Positions 1 to 8,179 of a stretch of 64,000 nucleotides of DNA are shown piece after piece. Below the pieces are notes generated by a model. It saw nothing but the letters and a program-made list of their open reading frames with translations, made no database searches and was not told where the DNA came from. Within the stretch, counting starts at the first letter, position 1. Each line of letters begins with the position of its first letter. Position numbers and translations under genes: made by a program. The stretch is from assembly GCA_963920665.1 (NCBI GenBank), contig OY987273.1, positions 746,501-810,500 on the forward strand, in the 5' to 3' direction. The stretch is from Straminergon stramineum (taxonomy: Eukaryota; Streptophyta; Bryopsida; Hypnales; Calliergonaceae).

Positions 1-360
1 TGCACAGGTTTTGTTCTTCACTTCTTTTGCTTTCAATTTCATTGAAATTTAAGTAGGTTCATTGTGTCTATATGCTTTGTTTGTGTGGAGGAGGTCTTCT
101 AAAGTCCACTTCTATAGTTATGCTGTTTTGGGTTGTCCTTTGAAGTTCTAGACTGTGCGTGATGGTGTTTTGGAGTATGAGGGTCTCAATGTCTGCTTCA
201 ATGTGATAACAAAATGCTTGATGCAATTACATCCGTTCATCGTACCAGTGCATTTGGTGTAGGGTTTTGGCAGTTCTTTTTTTAGTGTAGATTCAGGAAT
301 GCATAGTAGCTTTACAGTATTGCATTGTGCTCTACGATGTTCTTTTGAATTTAGTCTCTA
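1..360. other. Non-coding stretch, no gene seen
   Basis: T-rich sequence with no long reading frame on either strand. It could be the 5' flank or leader of the element that follows; no TATA box or terminal repeat could be assigned. Confidence 0.4.
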
Positions 361-552
361 ATGAGCTCGCAATGCAATGAGAGAGTGTTCTTTAAACATA
401 GCAATCTGATTTCCCCTTCAATTCTCCAGAATTTGACATCCACTCTTAAAAACCTGCAGGACTATCTCGCTTGGGAGCGGATTATTGAACAACAAATTTA
501 TTTTCCACAGATTTACCTGCAGACCAACGCAGATACCCCTCCCACGGCCAAG
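361..552 (+). CDS. Candidate first exon of the ParB/methyltransferase gene
   Basis: An ATG at 361 opens 64 codons with a plausible protein composition. They end in phase 0 at a good donor (AAG|GTAATC, cut after 552). The frame stays open to 675, but the palindrome copies at 573-600 and 667-695 lie beyond this donor, which fits an intron. I could not find a phase-matched acceptor joining it directly to the block at 1242, so a further small exon or a different acceptor is needed. No domain is recognised. Confidence 0.3.
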
Positions 553-572
553 GTAATCCTTCATAGCTGCGA

Positions 573-1230
573 TTTAGGTCGATGTCACTTTAGGTCGACT
601 GTTGTGATAGAGGCTTCGAAAATTCCTAGTCGTGGAATGAAATCACATCGATGCGAAAGCAGAGCGTCATTTTAGGTCGGGTCGACCTAAAATGACACAC
701 ATCTCCCTGCTCGTTCAACATACACTATCCATCCATCATACGTAACAAGACAACCTGAGCACAAAAACCCCATCAATCATGTTAGAAAGTGAACAATTCA
801 GGTCGAGTCGACCTAAACTGACTTAAATGTCCATGCTTGCTGAAGATACCACTTCAATATCTGGAGTATATTGGCTAAATGTCCAGTATCACTAATTACA
901 TATGAAAAATTCACAATTCAGGTCGAGTCGACCTAAAGTGTCCTTAGCCAGCAACTACTGAAGTAAGTAAAAGTAACGATTACACACAAATAATATCGAA
1001 CATGTTGTTTAAATATATTGAGATGTGTAACCTATTCTACGAGGAAATTTAGCTTCTGAGTAAGTAAAATTAACCGATACAAAACCGATTAGGTCGACTC
1101 GACCTATTCAATTTGAAACAAAAATGCGTTAAACCAAAATTCTGTATAGAATAACAGCAGACCTTAATGTAATTCAAAAATTCTATAATGTCTTGACTAA
1201 GTCAATGCTTTTAGGTCGAGTTGACCTAAA
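573..1230. repeat. Cluster of palindromic repeats in presumed first intron
   Basis: Palindromes centred near 681, 810, 930, 1099 and 1220, plus two half-sites (TTTAGGTCGA) at 573 and 589. The core is TTTAGGTCGA, one base, TCGACCTAAA. The copy at 667-695 has perfect 13-bp arms (TCATTTTAGGTCG / CGACCTAAAATGA) around a 3-base centre. The copies starting at 801 and 921 are exactly 120 bp apart, as are those at 1091 and 1211. Sequence between copies is not conserved, so this is a site array and not a tandem repeat. Confidence 0.8.
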
Positions 1231-1241
1231 CCAACGAAAAG

Positions 1242-2725
1242 CTAACATAATATCCACCATTGAAAGCAGAATGGAAGAGCAGGTTCAAAAGCTTGAAGCC
1301 TTCTACAAGCGACTTGATATCACCCGGGACGAGGAAGATAGGGACGATTTTGAAAACGATGGGGATTAGTGGGAATTTCAATCACCGGAGAAGATGGAGA
1401 AATGGAGCCTCAAAATGATTCCCTTCAAAAATCTCATTTGCTTCTCTGCAAAGTATAAAGACAGTGAACCATATTATCCAATCTCCTATGACGAAAAGAT
1501 CAAAGACATCGCCCAAGACGTCGGATCAATAATCAAGATCCATTGTGTGACTGCGCAAACGGGGTTAAAAGATGAACAGCAGTACCACTTCACAATTGTA
1601 CTTGACTCAGCGAAGATCGAATTCAATATAACCCCTTTCTTGGAATCTCTCCAGCCAATAGAGTACAGAACCGAAATTCCAGAATTGGAAAGAAAGGTCG
1701 ACTCAAACTTTTTCAAGAATGCTGCTGGGAGGCCGTTTAGTGGCAAACAGTTGTGCAATCGTCTGCGAACACTTTTCGTCGACTTTGCAGTATTGACAGC
1801 AAAGCTTGACCTCAAACGAAAAGAAATGGTCTCCCGCTCAGTATCGCACGACGTGCCAAGCCATGGAGAGGGCCAAGGATCTATGGGAACTCCAGGGACG
1901 CAACAGAGTCATGGTACGCGGAGAAGTAAACAAGCCGCAACCCCGCCCATGGGAACAAGGAAGAGCAACCTAGCATCCTCCTCGGGGAGACGAGGAGGAG
2001 AAGGTGCTCCTTCAATTTCAGTTGTTGGAGAGCAAAGCTTCGCATCCGCTGTTACAGACGTGCCAGAGGCACATGACCCCAAGCACAAGCATGACTACAA
2101 ACAATCAACAGAGGCCTACAAGAACTATTGGACCTCTTGTACAGATGCTTATATTTTTGAGATAAACGAAAAGAAGTCTCTCTCCATAGATCAACTTATC
2201 CCCGCACCACCAGAAATGAACATCCGCAGTCACGAGCAAAGGCTAGTAGCGGATGTGTTGCACTATTTAGTTCACATGCCGGATAAATCGACTAAGCAAA
2301 CACTCTGTGTCATGCCAGTAGACCAGACAGTGAAGCCGGGACCTACATCTTGGGACACCATCAAGAGGGGAGAGTTTTACCTTATCAATGGTCAGCATAG
2401 TGTAACCGCCAGTAAGATGATGGTGGACATGAACTTGGATGAGGAGATTGTCAAGCACTTTCGGAACTGGGATTGCTACGTCGTATGGTCCAACGACAAT
2501 GAGAAGTTGAGATCCATTTCCGCATACTACAATAGAGTAAATCATTTTGTTGCGATGAAGCCGTCCTGGTCAACGAACATCCTAGGCGCGAGAACTATGT
2601 GGGAGAACATGGGGAGGCCCAGAAATCCGAAGGAAGCTGTACCTGTTGGCACTCTCTCCAATGCCAGACGCAATGCAGAGAAAAGGGCCAACTCCTTGAG
2701 ATTCAAGGTCAATGATTACTTCCTT
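1242..2725 (+). pseudogene. ParB/DGQHR-like domain exon of ParB-methyltransferase fusion (in-frame TAG)
   Basis: One frame runs from at least 1242 through 2725. It begins with a charged helical stretch (around MEEQVQKLEAFYKRL at 1271) and has a single in-frame TAG at 1367-1369; the longest uninterrupted part begins with ATG 1394. After a Ser/Arg/Gly-rich linker (about residues 150-235 counted from 1394) comes a globular region, residues 270-385. It contains INGQHSVTASKMM (GQH at residues 333-335), which resembles the G-[QH]-H-R box of ParB/Srx and DGQHR-type proteins, although Arg is replaced by Ser. It joins exon 2812-4164 by a phase-0 intron, 2726-2811 (GTAATA...GTACAG). ParB-like domains fused to DNA methylases are known in phage and bacterial mobile DNA; the function here is inferred. 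The TAG probably inactivates this copy unless translation starts at 1394. Confidence 0.6.
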
Positions 2726-2748
2726 GTAATATGGGGCCTGTAAATGCA

Positions 2749-2770
2749 TTTTAGATCGAGTTGACCTAAG
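2749..2770. repeat. Palindrome copy inside the 86-nt intron
   Basis: TTTTAGATCGAGTTGACCTAAG, a slightly diverged copy (arms differ at two positions), sits about 25 nt after the donor of intron 2726-2811. Confidence 0.75.
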
Positions 2771-2811
2771 TTGGCTTTGGACTTATGAGACCTGATTTGC
2801 ACTGTGTACAG

Positions 2812-4164
2812 GAGTTCACAAAGGCCATGAACAAGCGTTTCGCTATGCTTGACGTCGTGAAGTCTCCAAAAGCCACTCGTGGGAAGGGTGGTGAGGAGAA
2901 GCTGAAAATCACGAATGAATTGAAGATTGTCACCGCTCCCGACGATGTTTTCAATTTGTGGAGTGAGGTCATCTCTAGTGCTGCTCACGGAGAGCTCATA
3001 GACCTGGACACGCTGCTGAAATTTAACGAGAGGCCGGGCTGGAAGTCTGAGAACGAGAATTTGACGCATGAATTTTTCAAGTGGCTTGGAAATCTCTCGC
3101 TAGCTGATCTTGCGAAACTTGCGAAACACATTCTCAATCAGCGGACGGGAAAGCGAGACCAGCCATACCTGAAGGTGACGATAAAAATGATATCGTCAGT
3201 GCTGGAGAGCTGTTACACTTGTAAGGAGTGGATTGAGCGACGGAAGAGGAAATATTTGGTAAAGAAGGAGCTTCACCTCTTGGACCCGACACTTGGTCTG
3301 TTGAATGCCTTTGACGAGCTCAACGTTGAGAAGTGGCGAGAGTTCAAGTCTAATCGGAACATCACTAGCGCTACAATGAATGTGCTACTTGAGCAACCCG
3401 GCGATGACTATTGGAAGGAGGCCAAGCAAACGAAGTCGAAGAATAAGAAGGCCGAGGAAATGTCACCCTATGCTACTGAATTCTTCAAAGTGTTTCTGGA
3501 GAGGAGGTCAAACTTTGTGAAGCCACTCTCCGTTGCTCATTATCGTCCATACGATATCAGCAATGACGTGCATGCTGACTGGCCAAGAGGTGCATGGAAG
3601 GATAATACAGTGGAGGATGTAAGGTTCGGAGTGATTGACTTTAGATACACTCCAGGCGTCCTCAACAAGCTGAAGTGCAATCCAACTATGCCGTACTTCT
3701 TCGCTGTGCTTAAGTCGTTCCAGGAGAAGAAGAAGCCATTGTTGGAGGAGGTCGGGACATGGCTCTTCATCTGCTCGGATTTAACCGAGCAAAATCAAGC
3801 TCTACATTACGTGCAGAGCAATGAGGTGCTCAGAGAGTATCAAATGGACTACTTTGACTATTGGCCAACACGGCATGAGACGATGGGAGATTACTCCCCA
3901 AACAACAGTAAGGCTGTGGAGAAAGTTTATCTTACCTTCCTACAGAATCCTAACAACGCTGTTCTCATCACCCCAAAACCTGCTTACAGAGCACCGAATA
4001 CTGATGTGTTCAATAAGCCAAGGGCCTATAATGAGCTACGATATAGAATTAATAATACGGAGCTGCGGATGGAATTCTACCTCGGAATTCTGAAAAGGTT
4101 TTGCTTTGCGGGGAGGAGTGTTATGTCGTTGTTTGCCGGCGCCAAGTTCACATGCGCAGCAATG
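2812..4164 (+). CDS. DNA methyltransferase-like domain exon (N4/N6-type, degenerate)
   Basis: Read in phase 0 from the acceptor GTACAG at 2806-2811 to the donor ATG|GTATGT at 4165. The last 200 residues have the layout of a beta-class (circularly permuted) amino-methyltransferase. A strand like EEVGTWLFICSD is followed by a long middle segment with NKPRAYNELRYRI, then SVMSLFAGAKFTCAAM, which continues into the next exon as SGLNVYAVGV. The latter resembles the AdoMet-binding motif D-x-F-x-G-[SA]-G-x-T-x-x-A-A followed by G-x-E/D. The Asp is replaced by Ser, and the catalytic DPPY motif is not clear (the nearest candidate is VIDFRYTPG). The fold assignment is therefore an inference, and activity is doubtful. 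Its fusion to the ParB-like region upstream supports the call. A structure prediction of this exon plus its neighbours would decide. Confidence 0.5.
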
Positions 4165-4401
4165 GTATGTTGTTTTAGGTCGAGTCGACCTGAATTTGCA
4201 TTTGTGATTTTGTGTTGGAGTGCTCAAACATGCTAATTTCATTACTATCTAAAAAAGAAGGCTCTGATAATATTTTTTTGACTGGTAATGAACATCAGAA
4301 TTTGTCAATGACATTCAGTTATAGTTACCTGTTTAGGTCAAGTCGACCTAAGATATGTTCACTGAATCGAATCCTGTTGTTTCCCTCCCTGTGATTTTCA
4401 G
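4165..4401 (+). other. Intron with two palindrome copies
   Basis: Donor GTATGT, acceptor TTTTCAG; both flanking frames join in phase 0. Palindromes lie at 4173-4194 (8 nt after the donor) and 4332-4352. Upstream and downstream reading frames fit one protein, with the methyltransferase motif crossing the junction. Confidence 0.65.
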
Positions 4402-5382
4402 ATGAGCGGCCTTAATGTCTACGCTGTGGGAGTCTCGGATGAATCGGCAATGTGGACTGACATTGTGGAAATGGCCAAGTCACTAGACATTAAGGACTTC
4501 GAGCCAAACGGGTACTTCGTCGATGAAACCAGATTCAGTCGAAAACCCGTGGGTGCGTCAACACCTACATCAAGCAGGAGAAAGGGAAAGTCGGTGTGGG
4601 ACCGATCCTACACCCCTTCAGGTCGAGGCGGTGGATCGCAACGCGAGAGTATGGATTTATCCTCCGACACAGAGGCCGATGACGATGATCTGGATGCAGA
4701 CGATGTGCAAGAGGAGCAATGTATGCCACCAGTGCGGCTATCACAAAGCCTTCGAGGGTCGTCTGCTTCGTCGGGGCCCCCTGTGGAGAGGCAGCCCATT
4801 AGCACCCGCCTCCAACCACGGGCGAAAAAAAAAGGAAGAGGGCCACCTATCGTGATGTGGATCTTCAGGCTGAGATAGCGCAGCTCAGAGCAGACAGAGT
4901 GAAGGATCGAGCTGATTCCTTGGAGTTGTATGCGGAAACAAATAAACGAATGGACATGTTCCAGAACTTCATCATAGTGGCAACAAAACGTCAAGATGAC
5001 CAGTTTTCCGCCATTCAAAATCAGCTTGTAGGGATCAGGCCGCTGGCTTTGTTGCCACCATCGCTTGAATCTGGCCAGTTGATGATCCAGGGTCCCCTCA
5101 CAGGTTCTATCAACAGTGGGGAATCTAGTCTCGCTCATCCCAGTGCTAGTCTTCCCGGTCTGGCTCCGACCTCCTTTGTTGTCCCAACTCCTCCTCCTCC
5201 AAAGGAAGATCGCCCCGCAACTCTAGCTCCACCAGCAGAGCTTGAGGTTGAAGAGACGCAGGTGGATGCAACGCCCCCATTGGCCACACCTGCTAAAGGT
5301 GCGGATGTTGTTGGTCCCAGAGAAGGCTTGGCGGAGGACCTCGATCACAATGAGCTCTCATCCAGCATGAATACACCAGCAG
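4402..5382 (+). pseudogene. C-terminal low-complexity and coiled-coil part of the fusion gene, with homopolymer frameshift
   Basis: From 4402 the frame encodes the end of the methyltransferase-like fold, then a Ser/Arg-rich linker, an acidic patch (Asp/Glu-rich, about 4660-4720) and a basic patch. At an A9 run (4825-4833) the frame breaks. The frame that continues the protein (DVDLQAEIAQLRADRVKDRA, a coiled coil) is open from there to the next donor in a different phase, so the run is short by one A or long by two. This may be real decay or a base-calling error. A Pro/Thr/Ser-rich tail follows (PTPPPPKE). The donor is CAG|GTTGTA at 5383, phase 1. Confidence 0.6.
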
Positions 5383-5655
5383 GTTGTAATTTATAATCAC
5401 TCGATGTCAAGTGTATAGTTAGGTCGACTTGAGCTGATTTGTAATATAGATTTTTTTGTAGCGGAAGACGTTTAGGAGCGAAGGGGCCTTCCATTTTGAC
5501 ACAGGACTTATAGTGGAAAGAATTATGGTCATGAATTCTTCATCTTGAACATCAATTTTGAACATCAATTTTGTATTTTAAATTCCAATGCGATTGAATG
5601 GAAGTATGTTCTCGATATCTTACAAATTGCCTCTCTATATATTCCTCTGGTGCAG
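5383..5655 (+). other. Intron with degenerate palindrome
   Basis: GTTGTA...GGTGCAG; phase 1 on both sides, restoring an open frame. A diverged palindrome (TTAGGTCGACTTGAGCTG) lies at 5420-5437. Confidence 0.6.
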
Positions 5656-5933
5656 GCCTTGTCAATGTGTTGAAAATGCCTTTATCCTCTGTTGCCCCAA
5701 CCCTTCACTCGCCTCCTCCACCGTCACCTGTTCCCATTTCCCTGGAGACGAATTTATCTCCAACGCCAGGTGCAGTGACATCGCAACCGGGGGATAAGAC
5801 CGCAACAAGGCCGTGTCCAGGAGATGATGACACCTCCATTCCCGATGACGTGCTCATGGAGGTTAGGATTCCTGATCCAGTCACTGTGGCCTTGGAAGAT
5901 CTGTCACAGCCGGGAACGTCCTCTCGACAGTAG
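5656..5933 (+). CDS. Last exon of the ParB/methyltransferase fusion
   Basis: A Pro/Ser/Thr-rich, acidic, presumably disordered tail that ends in TAG at 5931-5933. It joins the preceding exon in phase 1. A cryptic donor overlaps the stop (GTAGGT, 5930), so further exons cannot be excluded. No domain is recognised. Confidence 0.5.
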
Positions 5934-6112
5934 GTACATTTTGTTGTCTTCGATATTCTTAGTTACAAATGTCATTGAGCGTTAGGGGTGTTCCTTTCTT
6001 CTACCATTGGTTTTTTTATCCTAGATTGTGGGTTGCCATTTCGTTTCGCGTGAAGTCCAAAATTCGTCCCGTAGGGTAGTAATTGGCTACGAATGTGGCC
6101 GTTTGTTAGCAG

Positions 6113-6910
6113 GGATCGGATCCTCCATGTCGTCGTGGAGAATCGTCGAATGAAGTCAACGTTACATTGAGGTCCAGGGTGACCGAGAAATGGCTCAACG
6201 TCGTCTTGGACCTGAATGGACTATTATGTGTCTACGAGGATGCTAAAGTGAAGGGTTGGGTGAGGCACGTCAGTGACGCGTCGCAGCCCCACTCCGCCAC
6301 GATCCCTGCGGTTGTGGGGCCGAAGGCTGTGTACGTCCGACCGGGGTGCGCACAATTCCTTCGTGAATTAGGCCAAGTAGCTTTCGTCTCAATGTGGAGC
6401 TCAATGAAGAAGTCCACCACAGAAGAAGTCTGTGCATATCTCTTCCGGGATCTGGGAATGCCCTTCCTTGTACTAGGACAGGATTCATGCACGAAGCTCA
6501 AGTGCAGGGATGGTTCAAGTCAAGTCACCACGTTCAAAGAGCCAGGGACGAGCAAGGAACTTTTCCTGAAAAAACTTGATACATTGTTCAATGGCTCACA
6601 TGGGAATTTCATGCCCGAGAACACCATTGCAGTGGACGACAGTCCCGTTAAGCATGTCATGAACAATGCAGAGAATGTCGTACTCCCGGACAGTTGGAGT
6701 CATAGGGGGAATGATCCAAAGGACTCATTCCTCTTGGACGTTCTACTTCCTTCGTTTAGGCGTGTGCACGATGCTCGAAACCAAGGGCTAAAATCGTTTA
6801 GAGAGAATAGTAAGGGGAAAATGGGGCGGAAAATGCTCTACGACGAACGGAGTCGTCGAGAGTATAATAGGCTTATGGAAGTGGTCCGAGTGTCCTCGAC
6901 TTTGAAATAG
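6113..6910 (+). CDS. HAD superfamily, FCP1/NLI-interacting-factor-like phosphatase
   Basis: The frame opens after a TAG at 6107 and an acceptor-like AG at 6112; no ATG in this frame precedes the domain, so an upstream exon is expected. The protein carries the HAD motifs. VVLDLNGLL is motif I (Asp 15 when numbered from 6167; the second Asp is Asn, as in many plant FCP1-like proteins). VSMWSS is motif II, a Lys-rich helix near residues 129-137 follows, and IAVDDSPVKH is motif IV (Asp 157/158). It ends with a basic, Arg-rich tail and TAG at 6908. FCP1-type enzymes remove phosphate from Ser/Thr in the RNA polymerase II tail and similar targets; the substrate here is unknown. It follows the ParB/methyltransferase gene on the same strand, with palindromes behind it. 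Confidence 0.7.
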   Translation, partial: GSDPPCRRGESSNEVNVTLRSRVTEKWLNVVLDLNGLLCVYEDAKVKGWVRHVSDASQPHSATIPAVVGPKAVYVRPGCAQFLRELGQVAFVSMWSSMKKSTTEEVCAYLFRDLGMPFLVLGQDSCTKLKCRDGSSQVTTFKEPGTSKELFLKKLDTLFNGSHGNFMPENTIAVDDSPVKHVMNNAENVVLPDSWSHRGNDPKDSFLLDVLLPSFRRVHDARNQGLKSFRENSKGKMGRKMLYDERSRREYNRLMEVVRVSSTLK

Positions 6911-7243
6911 GACACTTTTGTTTCTATAGATCAGGTCTATTTGAGCTACTAGGAGGGCACATCGGGAAATTTCATTCTTTGCGCAATTTAGCTCGGATCG
7001 ACCTTATTTGTATATAGTCAATAAGCGCATTCGTTTCAAGTTTGTCCAATCCAATTTCTATAATAAATGTTGATTTCATGCTTGACTATGGGAAACTCAA
7101 TGTTGTCGTTTAGGTTGCTTCGACCTCATGTGCTCGTTTCTGTGTATCGGATGCGTCTACTGCATGGTGCTTGTTTGTATTACGAGTTGCCAATCTCTGT
7201 GGACTTCTCACTTGGAAAATCTCTAAGCGCCGCTTCATAGCAG
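6911..7243. repeat. Gap with three degenerate palindromes
   Basis: Diverged copies near 6932-6947 (CAGGTCTATTTGAGCT), 6988-7005 (TTTAGCTCGGATCGACCT) and 7109-7128 (TTTAGGTTGCTTCGACCTCA). They occupy the gap between the HAD gene and the next coding block, as in the other introns. Confidence 0.6.
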
Positions 7244-7879
7244 AGTTTCAGCAACGAGCCATCTCCACTACCAGATGCCAGTCTTCCATGTGCGGCATCA
7301 ATGGACTCCGTCCTGGACTACGGCCAGAATGCTATTCTCAACATAGGGAACTTCCTGTGCTCGGCGGCGACTGCCAATTCGACAATGGACTTCTCAATCG
7401 GGCCCATAGAGGACAGGGTCGTGGACGGTCCGCCTAATGGAGCGCCCCGTTTGCCGAAATCATGCTCACCTTCTCCTTTGAAATTCAGAGATCCTATGGC
7501 TTCTAGGAAGTCGCCATCTACCTCGGAGAGAATGCCACAGAGAAAATTGTATGAAGACGTGGGAATTCCAAATACTACAATGGAGACGAAGAATCCCCTA
7601 CCTATAGAACCCTACAAACAAGTTCTCCATGTCCGATCTCATGAGCCTCCTATTCCTCGTCCGCGAGCACAATGTCTAGGTGTACGGAAGACCAAGATGC
7701 ACGATGGAGTGCCACCCAATAGATATGCTGCACCGGTTTTCGACGCTTGGGATCGAAAGATCTTACGACTCCAACGGCTTCAAGGGCTAAGGGAATATAA
7801 GAAGAATGATAACGGATACAGTCGTGGACCCGAAATTATGAAGGCCGTGGAACTGTTGAAGAGTAAATCGGACATATAG
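7244..7879 (+). CDS. Unknown basic protein of the ParB/HAD element
   Basis: The frame is open from an acceptor-like CAG at 7241-7243 (or TTTCAG at 7246-7251) to TAG at 7877; the first ATG is at 7301 (192 residues). The first third is Pro/Ser-rich. The C-terminal 100 residues look globular and basic (for example APVFDAWDRKILRLQRLQGL). No family is recognised. It is either the last exon of the HAD gene or a third gene of the unit. Confidence 0.5.
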   Translation, partial: SFSNEPSPLPDASLPCAASMDSVLDYGQNAILNIGNFLCSAATANSTMDFSIGPIEDRVVDGPPNGAPRLPKSCSPSPLKFRDPMASRKSPSTSERMPQRKLYEDVGIPNTTMETKNPLPIEPYKQVLHVRSHEPPIPRPRAQCLGVRKTKMHDGVPPNRYAAPVFDAWDRKILRLQRLQGLREYKKNDNGYSRGPEIMKAVELLKSKSDI

Positions 7880-8179
7880 ATGTTGTTCATATTTTTGATA
7901 CAAAGTCTATACATACATGTAAGCATTGTGCAGATATGCAGTTACTTACAACTCAATGATGGGGTAAATCATACTCACGGCAGTTATAGGCATTGTCACG
8001 ATCCTTTTGTGAACAGGAACTCAAAATCCGTATAGGAGTTCTATATGACAATCAAATCTTATTATACGTACAGTAGTTTCTAAAAATAGAGTCACCTTCG
8101 GCCACGTTTTTGAGTACTCTTTCAGGAGATTAGAGGGGTATTGCTTGAGTCTGTGTATAAAAACTAGGGCTCTATACCT
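7880..8179. promoter_or_regulatory. Spacer with TATA-box-like site before the tandem array
   Basis: No reading frame. TATAAAAA at 8156-8163, preceded by TCTGTG and followed by CTAGGGCTCTATACC, is a good plant-type TATA box about 25-35 bp before the first repeat unit. Transcription of the array from here is an inference. Confidence 0.35.

Larger units (their letters stand above)
361..7879 (+). mobile_element. Multi-gene element with ParB/methyltransferase-like, HAD-like and unknown genes and intronic palindromes
   Basis: All coding blocks are on the plus strand, richer in GC than the surroundings, and separated by short introns or gaps. Nearly every non-coding gap carries one or more copies of a palindrome (consensus TTAGGTCGAGTCGACCTAA) not seen in the rest of the window, which ties the genes together as one unit. 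Terminal repeats were not found; the left end may lie before base 1 and the right end between 7.9 and 8.2 kb. The unit is damaged by one in-frame TAG and one homopolymer frameshift. It could instead be a host gene cluster, but the ParB/methyltransferase pairing is typical of mobile DNA. Limits are those of the coding blocks, not mapped ends. Confidence 0.5.

Noticed and set aside
2766..4242. Minus-strand ORFs under the methyltransferase-like exon
   Set aside because: Shadows of the plus-strand coding frame; composition is not protein-like, and splice phases support the plus strand.
361..7879. Integrated giant virus or phage segment
   Set aside because: ParB, methyltransferase and HAD genes suggest it, but there is no capsid, polymerase or packaging gene, and the genes are intron-rich. 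A transposon-like unit is simpler.
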